Positions 1 to 9,051 of a stretch of 64,000 nt of DNA are shown here, piece after piece. The position numbers were made by a program, and so were the translations under genes. Position 1 is the stretch's first letter. Each line of letters begins with the position of its first letter. Below the pieces are notes generated by a model. It worked only from the letters and a program-made list of their open reading frames with translations, ran no database searches and was not told the origin of the DNA. The stretch covers positions 434,001-498,000 of the forward strand of contig NZ_CP119573.1 in the NCBI RefSeq assembly GCF_029278605.1, written 5' to 3'. This stretch comes from Cupriavidus sp. WKF15 (GTDB lineage Bacteria; Pseudomonadota; Gammaproteobacteria; Burkholderiales; Burkholderiaceae).

Positions 1-209
1 CCCGGCATGTGCGGCGGAATCCGCGCTTCGGCCCGCACGCAGAAGCTCGCGGGCGTCATGTACGACTCCCAGAACGGATTGCCATTGACGTCCCGCTGCA
101 TCGGCACCACTCGCGTCGCCTCTCTCCGCCAGTCTCGCGGCGGGGCCGTCGCCTCGTTGTCGGCATCCACCTCTGTACGTTCGCTATTGCTGTTCTCACT
201 CATGTTCAC
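1..209 (-). CDS. tle3: Second copy of Tle3-like T6SS lipase effector, 5' end only
   Basis: This is the first ~69 codons of a second Tle3-like effector gene; the rest lies beyond the left edge. It starts at a GTG (209) that overlaps the stop of the preceding VgrG tail, exactly as in the complete copy at 1924-3870, and an in-frame ATG follows at 203. Over positions 1-316 the DNA matches 3662-3977 with only seven mismatches that I can count. The few amino acid changes are conservative, so this copy was probably made recently and may be functional. Whether it is full length, and which toxin or immunity partner follows, cannot be seen here. Confidence 0.75.
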   Translation of the reverse strand, partial: MNMSENSNSERTEVDADNEATAPPRDWRREATRVVPMQRDVNGNPFWESYMTPASFCVRAEARIPPHMP

Positions 210-316
210 AGCCCCAGTTTCACGCGCAGCAGTTCCATACCCTGCGCAATATCCTTGGCCAGCAGCGAGGTCTCGCCATTGACATTGGTCACACCCTCGA
301 CAATTTGTCCATCAGC
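206..316 (-). pseudogene. Detached VgrG C-terminal tail fragment
   Basis: These bases encode the last ~36 residues of the VgrG seen at 3867-6352, ending in the same residues and the same stop codon, but with no VgrG body in front. Homology to the intact tail stops abruptly at 316. The fragment came along with the duplicated tle3 start, which suggests the vgrG 3' end served as the homologous sequence in a recombination that added a second effector cassette. It has no start signal of its own and is best treated as a scar. Confidence 0.8.
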
Positions 317-425
317 GAAGGAGGAACAGAGGAACAGCACATCCGACAAGCAACGCGACGCCGACAAGAGGCGCAATTCGATTTGCGCACCCCGAGTTGA
401 CAATGCCCGATATTCTCGTGCGCAT
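312..425 (-). pseudogene. Truncated lipoprotein (third immunity gene remnant), 37 aa
   Basis: An ATG at 425 overlaps the stop of the preceding immunity gene (ATGA). It opens a 37-residue frame beginning MRTRISG, with a hydrophobic stretch and a Leu-Val-Gly-Cys lipobox-like sequence. The start resembles the MRTNILG and MRANILG starts of the two complete immunity lipoproteins. The frame then runs out of phase into the duplicated vgrG tail and stops. I read it as the 5' stump of a third lipoprotein gene cut by the cassette junction. Expression of the stub is possible, because the upstream junction keeps its ribosome binding site, but no function is expected. Confidence 0.55.
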
Positions 426-1132
426 CAGTGTCTCTCCCGCTTTTCCCGTTCAGACTGTTCTCGCGTGATGGCGGGGCGAATCGAATCGTCACAGGAAAAG
501 TATTCCTGACCCGATGGCGTGCGCAGTCCCTTAAGGTAGTCCGGACGGTCAGAGGCGCGAAAACGGTCGCCCTTGATTCCTGGCGGCAGCTCCTTTCTCA
601 GGTCGATGCCGGGAATGAGCGGATACTGCTCAACAGAGTAGTCGCGTGATCCCCACTTCTTCGCGATGTAGATGCGATCCTCCGTGGCCGCGACAATGTA
701 GTTGGCCGAATCCCGATATGGCCTCCATGTATTGCGCATGTAATAGGTGCCCAGGAACGAGCGCCCGCCATCTGTCGAGTAAATGAACGAGATATTGCAT
801 CCCTTGTCGGGACAGGATTCTTCGGGAGGGAATGAAGAAGGAATCACAATGTAGCGACCGGAAGGATCAGCATTGATCAGTCGCCCTTGATAATTCTCGA
901 TGCTGTCTTCTCCCAGTTCGGTACGAATGCCTTGTCGCGTGTCGTTGTAGTACGTGGTGCCATGATGGCAGTCCGCATAGTTCTCCAGCGAGACAAAGTG
1001 GTGGTCATCGATCCGATAGATCACCTGCGGCGGCACGTCGTAGCGCCGCTCAATCTCCGGCGGATTCGCATTCTTTACGGCACACCCGGCGATCATTAGC
1101 ATGGCGACGGCGCCTAGGATGTTTGTGCGCAT
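425..1132 (-). CDS. Tli3-like T6SS immunity lipoprotein, copy B
   Basis: A predicted periplasm-facing lipoprotein of 235 aa. It starts MRTNILG and has a lipobox Leu-Met-Ile-Ala-Gly-Cys with Cys17 as the lipidation site. The body is strongly similar to the neighbouring copy A, sharing blocks such as YDVPPQVIY, HHGTTYYNDTRQGIRT and the PLIPGIDL segment. Immunity proteins of the Tle3 lipase family are typically lipoproteins encoded beside the effector, which fits this position. The last residues (SEREKRERH) do not resemble copy A. They copy the C-terminal tail of the Tle3 effector, so this gene's 3' end was swapped for the repeated junction sequence. Function is inferred from context and lipoprotein type. 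Confidence 0.8.
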   Translation of the reverse strand: MRTNILGAVAMLMIAGCAVKNANPPEIERRYDVPPQVIYRIDDHHFVSLENYADCHHGTTYYNDTRQGIRTELGEDSIENYQGRLINADPSGRYIVIPSSFPPEESCPDKGCNISFIYSTDGGRSFLGTYYMRNTWRPYRDSANYIVAATEDRIYIAKKWGSRDYSVEQYPLIPGIDLRKELPPGIKGDRFRASDRPDYLKGLRTPSGQEYFSCDDSIRPAITREQSEREKRERH

Positions 1133-1201
1133 CAGTGTCTCTCCCGCTTTTCCCGTTCGGCCTGTGCCCGCGCGATGGCGTCCGAGACCGTCTCTTTGTC
1201 G
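1132..1201 (-). pseudogene. Remnant of tle3 3' end between the two immunity genes
   Basis: About 70 bp upstream of immunity copy B encode the final ~22 residues of the Tle3 effector (DKETVSDAIARAQAEREKR, then ERH and stop), nearly identical to the true tle3 end at 1924-1993. No other part of tle3 is present. The remnant supplies a GGGAGAG ribosome binding site and an ATGA stop/start overlap to the gene downstream. It shows that copy B was once directly behind a tle3 gene, and that a deletion or unequal exchange removed the effector body. Confidence 0.8.
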
Positions 1202-1240
1202 AAATTTGGCTGGCGGCGTCATTTAGCAGAGCAGGTTCTT

Positions 1241-1924
1241 TCATCTTTTGGGTGGTAGATTCATTGGGCGGACGGAGTCGTCACAGAATAGGTATTCCTG
1301 TCCTGATGGCGTGTGCACTCCCTTGAGGTAGTCTGGGCGCTTGGATGCGCTAAATCGATCCCCCTTGATACCCGGTGGCAATTCCTTGCTCAGGTCGATA
1401 CCCGGAATCAGTGGATATTGCTCCACGTAGTAATCATCCGATCCCCACTTTTCCGCTATGTAGATGCGGTCTGCCGTAGCAGCAATGATGTAGTTGGCAG
1501 AGTCCTGATAGGGACTCTGTGTATTGCGCATGTACCATTCCCCCTGGAACGTACGCCCACCGTCTGTGGAGTAAGCAAACGAGACCCGGCATCCCTTATC
1601 GGGGCACGCAAATTTTGGAGGGGTGGAATTCGGAATGACGATGTTCTGTCCGGTAGGATCAGCGTTGATCAGACGTCCGCGATAGTTCTCTTTGCTTGCC
1701 CACCCCAGTTTGGTACGAATGCCCTGGCGGGTGTCGTTGTAGTACGTCGTGCCATGATGACAATCGGAATAACTCTCCAGCGAGAAAAAGCGGTGATCGT
1801 CAATCTGGTAGATCACCTGCGGCGGCACGTCGTAGTTCCGCTCAATTTCCGGGGGATTCGCATTCTTTACAGCACACCCGGCGATCATTAGCATGGCGAC
1901 AGCGCCCAGGATGTTTGCGCGCAT
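1241..1924 (-). CDS. Tli3-like T6SS immunity lipoprotein, copy A
   Basis: A 227-aa predicted lipoprotein directly behind the complete tle3, with its ATG overlapping the tle3 stop (ATGA at 1924), so the two are translationally coupled. The N-terminus MRANILG leads into a hydrophobic stretch and an Ala-Gly-Cys lipobox (Cys17). The rest has cysteines and aromatic residues conserved with copy B and no catalytic motif. Coupling to a secreted lipase gene argues that it is the cognate immunity protein, protecting the periplasm from self-intoxication. The start was placed at 1924 because the longer frame only reads antiphase through the effector end. Confidence 0.85.
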   Translation of the reverse strand: MRANILGAVAMLMIAGCAVKNANPPEIERNYDVPPQVIYQIDDHRFFSLESYSDCHHGTTYYNDTRQGIRTKLGWASKENYRGRLINADPTGQNIVIPNSTPPKFACPDKGCRVSFAYSTDGGRTFQGEWYMRNTQSPYQDSANYIIAATADRIYIAEKWGSDDYYVEQYPLIPGIDLSKELPPGIKGDRFSASKRPDYLKGVHTPSGQEYLFCDDSVRPMNLPPKR

Positions 1925-3870
1925 CAGTGTCTCTCCCGCTTTTCCCGTTCGGCCTGTGCCCGCTCGATAGCGTCCGAGACTATCTCTTTGTCGACATAGG
2001 CTGTTGGCATGTCCGGCTTGAGCAATACGCCGTTCTCGAAATAGGCATCCGTGCATTGCGTCCAGTCCGCGTCCATCATCAAACCGCGCCAGAACGCACG
2101 GTCATCGAAGGACTCGCAGAAGCCTATGGGCAAGTCATAAGCTGCCACCCGTTGCATGAACTTTCTATTCATTGGGAGCGTGCTGTGGTCGGTGGGTTCA
2201 GCCTTGTGGTGTTTCAGCCGATTCCGGGCCTCTTCTACAGTTTCCTTCGTTCTCACCCGGCGACCGTCGTTGTAGATGTCCGCGCCGCGGTCCAGGTATT
2301 GCTCGGGTTCTTGGATCGACTCAAAGTAGGGATAATCCCGTTCAAGGTATTGGCCGGTGTCTGGGTCAGTAGCGCCCATCTCATTTACTAGTGGGTCCGT
2401 GACGGATACATCAAAACGCCGTGTTTCTTCAGCCGTCAACGGTTTCGGCACCTGTTCGGCGTTGATGGTCACCTTCTGGTTCGCGTGCGGCACGGCCCAC
2501 AGCTTGACAGCGTTGAAGAACGGCCCCCGGTTACCGTCCCAAAACTCCTTGGGATGGTCCGGGTCGTAGAGCCTGCCGCCCTTCATGTCGGGGAGGGTGC
2601 CGTACGGCTTCTGGCCGGGCACGTCCCCGCACGGCGTCAAGCGCGCCAGCATGCGCTGCTTGACCGTATCCCCGAGCAGATCAATCAGCGTGTCATTGAC
2701 ACCCTGCCAGCCGATGCTTTGCAGCGAAGTCAATCCCATCACGCGGTCATGCGGGCTGAAATAGACATAGAGGCGGCCATGGTTGTCGCGCTCCTTGATC
2801 TCTAGCGTGATCTGGATATCCGGGTGCCACCGCTCGCCGTCCGGTCCTTTTCCGACCGCAAGCAATCCCTTGAGCCGGTCGTCCAGCATCCGCCGCTCAC
2901 CCTTGATCCGGTTGGCGATATTGCAGAACGTTCGGACACGCGCCTCAGCGGTGGGCCGATTATTCCCGCACGCGGCAAAGTCCGTCGGCTTGTCATCCAG
3001 CGCGAACGGCGAGTTCATGACGAACAGCGCATCCGGGGCGCGCGTCTCGCACAAGGCCGTCGCGGCCATGGCGATCATCGTGCCCTGGCTGTGCGACATG
3101 ATCGTCACCGTGTCATGCGGATAGCTGCTGCGAATCTTGTCAATCAGGTTCGCCAGCCGCTTGGCAGCATGCGGGTAGTAGTCCCGCAGCGGGGCGTTCT
3201 GCAACTGGCGCTCAGGCTCGGTGTTCAGCAACTGAAGATCCACAATACTCAGGATGGTCCGATCGAACCCCTTGTGGCTCCACATTTGCTGTAGGTTGTT
3301 GGTGCCGTTTTGGAACGCGCCGCCGCCCCAAAACCACGGCCCGGAATCATTCTCGGTGCGCTTCTGGAAGTCCACCCCCTTGAGATTGCGCAGCGGCACC
3401 TTGTATCGGCCCTGATGCTCATCGGGCTCGCGGTAGCCCCAGTAGAAGCGGATGACGGGTGAATTGCCAGGTTCCTCAGAGTTATACCTTCGCTCGTGCA
3501 TCTTCTTCTTATCGGGATCACGGTCGACATATTTGTTGGGCTTCAATTTGAAGTCCGTATCTTCGAGACCAAGGCGCTCGTTTAAACCGGCACACAACGC
3601 ATCCTCAGCCGTGTCATACCACTCCCCTTCAGAGTTGACCCCATGCACGAAGATGACCACCCCCGGCATGTGCGGCGGAATTTGCGCTTCGGCCCGCACG
3701 CAGAAGCTCGTGGGGGTCAGGTACGACTCCCAGAACGGATTGCCATTCACGTCCCGCTGCATCGGCACCACTCGCGTCGCCTCTCTCCGCCAGTCTCGCG
3801 GCGGGGCCGTCACCTCGTTGTCGGCATCCACCTCTGTACGTTCGCTATTGCTGTTCTCACTCATGTTCAC
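1924..3870 (-). CDS. tle3: T6SS phospholipase effector, Tle3 (DUF3274) type
   Basis: A 648-aa alpha/beta-hydrolase-like effector. An oxyanion-type strand FVHG lies at residues 74-77. The nucleophile elbow is S-H-S-Q-G at 259-263, with Ser261 as the likely nucleophile. The long C-terminal part looks like the DUF3274 region of Tle3 lipases. It has no signal peptide, as expected for a protein loaded on a T6SS spike. It starts at GTG 3870 overlapping the vgrG stop (an ATG at 3864 is the alternative) and overlaps the downstream immunity gene by four bases, giving a vgrG-tle3-tli3 operon. Members of the family hydrolyse phospholipids in the target cell periplasm. Lipase class is well supported; substrate is inferred. 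Confidence 0.88.
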   Translation of the reverse strand: MNMSENSNSERTEVDADNEVTAPPRDWRREATRVVPMQRDVNGNPFWESYLTPTSFCVRAEAQIPPHMPGVVIFVHGVNSEGEWYDTAEDALCAGLNERLGLEDTDFKLKPNKYVDRDPDKKKMHERRYNSEEPGNSPVIRFYWGYREPDEHQGRYKVPLRNLKGVDFQKRTENDSGPWFWGGGAFQNGTNNLQQMWSHKGFDRTILSIVDLQLLNTEPERQLQNAPLRDYYPHAAKRLANLIDKIRSSYPHDTVTIMSHSQGTMIAMAATALCETRAPDALFVMNSPFALDDKPTDFAACGNNRPTAEARVRTFCNIANRIKGERRMLDDRLKGLLAVGKGPDGERWHPDIQITLEIKERDNHGRLYVYFSPHDRVMGLTSLQSIGWQGVNDTLIDLLGDTVKQRMLARLTPCGDVPGQKPYGTLPDMKGGRLYDPDHPKEFWDGNRGPFFNAVKLWAVPHANQKVTINAEQVPKPLTAEETRRFDVSVTDPLVNEMGATDPDTGQYLERDYPYFESIQEPEQYLDRGADIYNDGRRVRTKETVEEARNRLKHHKAEPTDHSTLPMNRKFMQRVAAYDLPIGFCESFDDRAFWRGLMMDADWTQCTDAYFENGVLLKPDMPTAYVDKEIVSDAIERAQAEREKRERH

Positions 3871-3977
3871 AGCCCCAGTTTCACGCGCAGCAGTTCCATA
3901 CCCTGCGCAATATCCTTGGCCAGCAGCGAGGTCTCGCCATTGACATTGGTCACACCCTCGACAATTTGTCCATCAGC
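3662..3977. repeat. 316-bp direct repeat, copy 2
   Basis: Partner of the repeat at 1-316. Here the repeat sits in its intact context, spanning the end of vgrG and the start of the complete tle3 gene, so this copy looks ancestral. Confidence 0.9.
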
Positions 3978-6352
3978 AAGCTTGATCCGGTAGGCGCGGT
4001 TCGCTGCCGGCTCGCCACTGACGGCATCGGTCAGCACGAAGCGCTCATTGTGTGAAAGGTTTGTCTGCCCGAACCTGGGCATGGGCAATGACAGCGAGCC
4101 CGGCCCCGACTTCTGCAACTCGATCATCTTCAGGATGAGATGGCCGGCGCCGCCGATCTCCACGTTGTCGCCTTGCACCTTCACATAGGCGCTGCCGCCA
4201 CCGCTCAAGATGACGCCGTTCCGGGCATTGGCGGTCAGCGTGCCGCTGGCACTGGTCAACTGCATGTTCTTGTCCGACACAAGCTCCATCGCATCGGACT
4301 GGGCCTGAATCAGTACCTTGCCCTTGGCCGCCAACAGCTTGATGCCGAGTTTGTGCGCGAACAGCGACAACACCTCGCCCGCCGTGATGGCGACATTGCG
4401 CAAGGCGCTGACATGAAGCCATGCCGCGGTCTTGATGCCGATATCCTTGCCCGCCGACAGGGCAATGCGCTCGGGCGTGGCGGCAGCAATACCCGCCGGC
4501 GCCGACAGCACCATGGCCGCCTGTTTCAGTTCCCCGACGCTCTCTTTGAGCCACCGGTTCTCCGCCCGCAGGTCAGCCACTTCCGCCATGGCAACCCGCG
4601 CGGCCTCTGCCAGTCCTTGTGCATGGGCCATCGCCAGTTCGAACTGGTTCATGGCGGCGGCCATGTCCACCTGGTGGCCATTGGCGCGCTCCTGCTTGTC
4701 AGCCGATAACAGCAGACCCGCGCCGCCGCGCACGCTGCCCTTGAGATCGGTGCGCAGCTCGAAGCCTTCGCCCCGTTTCTTCTTCCTGTGATCCACCAGG
4801 TAGCCGAGATTGAGCTGCGTCTTGCCGCCGTATTCCGTTGACAGCTTGATGCTTTCCTGTCCCTGCCAGTCCTCCATGCGCAGCTTGTTGTTGCTCTGCG
4901 TGCGGATCAGGTTCCGAGACAGCCACCGGTCCTGGTTCGTGATCGGGTCCGGATGCTGGCTGTTGTGCTGCACGCTGGCGATGTACGGCTTGTTCGGGTT
5001 GCCATCGCGGAAGGCCACGTCCACGTAGGTGCCGTCTACGAGCGGAAAGTGGAAGCCCGTCTGCAACGCCCCGGCGAACGGCTTGGCCAGGCGCAGGGGG
5101 ACGCTTTCCCCGCCGTTGGGCCACGCGTCAAAGTCGAAATCGAAGCGGACGACGTAGTGTCCGTTCTGCGTCAGGTAACGTACTTGTACTGGCCCGGCGA
5201 GGTGACGCGGGCGCTCAGCGTGCCGGCGATCCGCGGCCACTTGTCTTCGGCCAGCGGCAGGCGGAAGCGCCGCTCCGAGGGGATGGCCCGGTAGCGGTTA
5301 CGGTACGCGGCATCGCGCGCGCCGGTGTGGATGACTTCGGTGACAACCTGCCCGTTGGGCGCGTCGGGCAGCGCGAGGTCCATGCGAAGGATGCGCGCCG
5401 GACACAGCGCCAGCACATTGCTCTCGCCCGCATAGACCAGTTGCCCGGCCAGCTCCGCCTCGTGTCGCAGTTGCGCCTCCCACCTGGCATCGACAAAGTC
5501 CAGGTGGTGCGTGCCGTAGACATAGGACTGGCCGTAGGTCTTTTCCTTGCGCGCGACGTTGGCCTCGCCGGTGAGGCGCTCCCAAGCCTTGTCTGGATTG
5601 AAGTCAGCCACACGGAACGATTCGGGGATCGTCCTGGCATGGGTCTTGATCGAGAACACCGTCTCCTGGCCCGACTCCAGTCCCGCCGTCTCGCGGTACG
5701 GCACGCGCAGTTCCGGCTGGTAGAGGTAGTGGTCGATATCGTCGCCGAACACGATCATCTCGCCGAACTTGCCCAGGGTGAAATAGCAGTACAGGCCCTC
5801 CTGCTCCATCAGCAGCCGGATATAGTCCCAGTCCGAGACGCCGTACTGCATGCGCAACTTGTGTTGCGGATACTGGCGTCGCGTCCTGAAGATGAACTGA
5901 TGGCCCTTGAGATCATGGCGGCGCAGGATTGCCTCGATAATCTGCGGCGCGGTCTGCTGCTGGTAGATGCGGCTGGCGCGCGTGAGCCTGAGCCGCGCGA
6001 CCAGCGGCTCGACCACAATCTCGTAGCCGTAAAAGTCACGCGTCTGGCGGGTTTCGCTGAAGTGCGTGATGCAGCCGGCGAACTTGCGCGGCTCGCTGCC
6101 GTCTGCGGGATCGATCAGGAATGTGGCGTCGCGGTTGAGGTAGTCGGCCCGGTCGAGCGCCAGCGGGTGCGTGAGCTGGATGGTGACGGTGTAGGGCTCG
6201 CCCAGCCGCTCCACCGCCTCGAAGGACACCACCGACAACGCCGCGGCGCTGGCCGTGCCGGGCACTTCAAGATGGTATGCCTGTTGCCCGGTGATCAGCC
6301 CATCGGGTGCGCGGGCGCCGGTTGACCTGGGATCGTCAAAACCTTCCGCCAT
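3867..6352 (-). pseudogene. vgrG: T6SS spike protein VgrG (TssI), interrupted by a one-base frameshift
   Basis: Together the two frames encode ~830 aa. The first 393 codons (start 6352, ribosome binding site GGAGGG) carry the gp27-like and gp5-OB parts. The second frame continues from about 5190 with YLTQNGHYVVRFDFDFD and the DUF2345 region, plus a short C-terminal tail. The first frame stops at 5171 right after QYKY. Family members read through here as Tyr-Ala-Tyr-Leu-Thr, so one base appears to be missing near 5183. The sequence is not an evident slippery site. Either this allele is broken or the base is a sequencing error. The intact effector and immunity genes downstream hint at the latter or at very recent loss. 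VgrG would puncture target cells and carry Tle3. Confidence 0.85.
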
Positions 6353-6727
6353 TTTGTTCCCTCCGCTTTTGCTGTGCCGTTACGCCTGGCGCTTCGTGCC
6401 AGGCTGAACAGTCACCGTCGTAACCGGACGATGACGGCCTATCCTGCGCAGCAATCACTACGCCCGATTTGATCGGGCGCATCAATCCGTGTAGAAGCAT
6501 GTGAGGGACATTGCCAGCGCTGAACTGCGTGATTCGCAAGCATGGCGAGCGCTTTCTGCAATCGGACTTGGAGAAATCCGAGTTCACTGGTGGGGAAATT
6601 TGCGTTATCCAGTGCAAGCGCTCAGAAGGACCTGAGGTACGTTGTTTAGGCGTACAGGTACATGCGGCATCCCCTGCTCCGTTCGCCTGCCACAGGGCCG
6701 CGACGCGGAACAGGGGAGCCATCGATT
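6353..6727. other. Intergenic region between vgrG and norB, with an inverted repeat
   Basis: No convincing gene is present; it holds the vgrG promoter side and the norB 3' side. A perfect 8-bp inverted repeat, CGCCCGAT-TTG-ATCGGGCG, lies at 6461-6479, about 110 bp upstream of vgrG. It could be an operator or a short hairpin. No T-tract follows on either strand. Confidence 0.5.
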
Positions 6728-9013
6728 TCACCGCCGTGCCGGCTCCAGCCCCACCGGCTGCGCATCCGCTGCGACCGTGCGATTAGCCAGCCCAAGCACC
6801 ACCTGCAGCGCGAACGACACGGCACCGACGATAAACACCACGTCGCCAAACGTGCGCACCCAGCGCAGGGTCTGCAGGATCGGTTGCTGCATGAACGCTT
6901 CGCTGCGCGAGTACCAGGTACCGTATTCCACGCTGGCCAGGAACTGGATGATGCCGATCGGCAGCAGGCTGGTGCTGATCATCAGCACGAGGCCGGCGTT
7001 CAGGCCCCAGAACGCAGTCTTCATCAGGGCAGGGCTCAGGCGGTAGGCCGGACGCACGTAGCGCAGCACCAGCAGCGTGAAGCCAAGCGCGAGGAAGCCA
7101 TACACCCCGAACAGCGCGGCGTGCGCGTGCACCGGCGTGGTGTTCTGGCCCTGGATGTAGTACAGCGAGATCGGCGGGTTGATCATGAAGCCGAAGACGC
7201 CGGCACCAAGCATGTTCCAGAACGCCACCGCGACGAAGCACATCAGCGGCCACTTCAGGTCGGCCATCCACGGCGCGCGGTCCTTCAGGCGCCAGTTGTC
7301 CCATGCTTCATGGCCCAGCACGATCAGCGGCACCACTTCCAGCGCGCTGAACGCAGCACCGACCGCCATCACCGGCGTGGTGGTGCCAGCAAAGTACAGG
7401 TGGTGGAACGTGCCCGGAATGCCGCCGAGCATGAACAGCGATGCCGATGCCAGGCTCGCGGCCGTCGCCATCGGGCGCGACACGAGACCAAGCGTGCAGA
7501 ACACAAAGGCCAGGGCCGTGGTGGCGAACACTTCGAAGAAGCCCTCCACCCACAGGTGGACGACCCACCAGCGCCAGTATTCCATCACCGTCAGGCTGGT
7601 GCGCTCGCCGTAGGCCAGGCCCGCGCCGTAGAACAGGCCGATGGCAACCACGGACGACGTGAGCAGCGCCAGCAGGTTCTTGTCGCCGCCGCGCGAACGC
7701 AGCGCCGGCCAGATACCACGCATCATCAGCACGAGCCAGATCACGATGCCCGCGAACTTGCCGATCTGCCACAGGCGGCCCAGGTCCACGTACTCATAGC
7801 CCTGGTGGCCCAGCCAGAAGTTCAGGTTCGGCGGCAGGATCTGCGCGATGGCCAGGTAGTTGCCCGTGAACGAGCCGACCACCACGATGACCAGCGCCCA
7901 GAACAGGACGTCCACGCCCAGGCGCTGGAACTTCGGGTCCTTGCCGCCGTTGATCAGCGGTGCCAGGAACAGGCCCGCTGCCAGGAAGCCCGTGGCGATC
8001 CAGAACAGCGCGCTCTGAATGTGCCAGGTGCGCACCAGCGAATACGGGAACCATTGCGAGACATCGATACCGTAGAACTTCTGCCCTTCCACCGTGTAGT
8101 GCGCGGTGAAGCCGCCCAGAAATACCTGGAACACAAACAGCGCAACCACCAGGAACAGGTACTTGCCGAGCGCGCGTTGCGACGGCGTAAGCGCCACGGC
8201 CAGCAGCGGTTCACGCGTCGGGGCATGCGGCAGGTTCTCTTCCTGCCCGCGCAGGAACGCCCAGGCCCACACCAGCAGGCCGACGCCGGCGAGCAGCACC
8301 ACCACGCTGACGACCGACCACACCACGTTTTCGCTGGTCGGCTGGTTGCCGATCAGCGGCTCATGCGGCCAGTTGTTGGTATAGGTGGCTTCGTGCCCTG
8401 GACGCGCAGTGGACGCGGCCCATGCCGTCCAGAAGAAGAAATGTGTGAGCTGCGCGCGGCGTTCGGCGCTGGGCAGCGTGTTCTCCTTCATCGCGAAGTG
8501 CTCGCGGCTCGTGTGCAGGTCGGGCGAGTCGGAGAACAGGCGATCGTAGTAGTCCGCGGTCTGTGCCATGGCCTGCGCACGGCGCGGCGACACGGTCAGC
8601 ACGCCGGTCTGCGGATCGGCATGGTTGCCGCGGTACTCGGCGCGCAGTTGCTCGCGCAGCCCGGCTTGTGCCGCGCCGTCGAGCTTCGCATACGGCCGGC
8701 CGTACTGCTGCCGCGCAGCCAGGTCCAGCCACGCGGTCAGCTCGCGGTGCAGCCAGTCGGCGGTCCAGTCCGGCGCCTGGTAGGCGCCGTGGCCCCAGAT
8801 GGAGCCAAGCTGCATGCCGCCGACCGATTGCCACGCGGTCTGGCCGTCGAGGATGTCCTCGCCGGTGAAGAGCGTGCGGCCGTCGCTGACCACCACCTTG
8901 GCAGGCGTCGGCGGCGCTTGCCGGTAAACCTCGACACCGTAGTAGCCGAGCAGGGAGAACGTGACCGCCAGCACGGCGATCAGCAGAAACCAGAGTCTGC
9001 GATAGGGACCCAT
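6728..9013 (-). CDS. norB: Quinol-dependent nitric oxide reductase (qNOR)
   Basis: A 761-aa single-subunit NO reductase of the heme-copper oxidase superfamily. It reduces 2 NO to N2O in the inner membrane with electrons from quinol. An N-terminal membrane anchor is followed by a periplasmic cytochrome c-like but heme-less extension (to ~residue 220), as in qNOR rather than cytochrome-dependent cNOR. About a dozen membrane helices follow, with metal-ligand regions such as the HHLYFAGTT segment and WVEGFFEVFAT. The length matches the family. The start at 9013 gives the usual MGPYRRLWFLL membrane start, and a longer frame upstream has no support. It lies 38 bp behind ytfE and is probably in one NorR-controlled operon with it. 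Confidence 0.95.
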   Translation of the reverse strand: MGPYRRLWFLLIAVLAVTFSLLGYYGVEVYRQAPPTPAKVVVSDGRTLFTGEDILDGQTAWQSVGGMQLGSIWGHGAYQAPDWTADWLHRELTAWLDLAARQQYGRPYAKLDGAAQAGLREQLRAEYRGNHADPQTGVLTVSPRRAQAMAQTADYYDRLFSDSPDLHTSREHFAMKENTLPSAERRAQLTHFFFWTAWAASTARPGHEATYTNNWPHEPLIGNQPTSENVVWSVVSVVVLLAGVGLLVWAWAFLRGQEENLPHAPTREPLLAVALTPSQRALGKYLFLVVALFVFQVFLGGFTAHYTVEGQKFYGIDVSQWFPYSLVRTWHIQSALFWIATGFLAAGLFLAPLINGGKDPKFQRLGVDVLFWALVIVVVGSFTGNYLAIAQILPPNLNFWLGHQGYEYVDLGRLWQIGKFAGIVIWLVLMMRGIWPALRSRGGDKNLLALLTSSVVAIGLFYGAGLAYGERTSLTVMEYWRWWVVHLWVEGFFEVFATTALAFVFCTLGLVSRPMATAASLASASLFMLGGIPGTFHHLYFAGTTTPVMAVGAAFSALEVVPLIVLGHEAWDNWRLKDRAPWMADLKWPLMCFVAVAFWNMLGAGVFGFMINPPISLYYIQGQNTTPVHAHAALFGVYGFLALGFTLLVLRYVRPAYRLSPALMKTAFWGLNAGLVLMISTSLLPIGIIQFLASVEYGTWYSRSEAFMQQPILQTLRWVRTFGDVVFIVGAVSFALQVVLGLANRTVAADAQPVGLEPARR

Positions 9014-9051
9014 GATAAGGCTCGCTTTAATGGGAATGTGTTGGCGTTGGC

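Larger units (their letters stand above)
1..316. repeat. 316-bp direct repeat, copy 1 (other copy 3662-3977)
   Basis: A direct repeat covers the vgrG 3' tail and the tle3 5' end. The two copies lie 3661 bp apart in the same orientation and differ at seven positions by eye. The right boundary is sharp at 316; the left boundary is outside the window. Direct repeats of this size can support further amplification or loss of the tle3-tli3 unit between them by homologous recombination. Confidence 0.9.

Noticed and set aside
6336..6731. A 131-codon minus-strand frame in the vgrG-norB spacer
   Set aside because: Extends antiphase into vgrG, no ribosome binding site, no known family.
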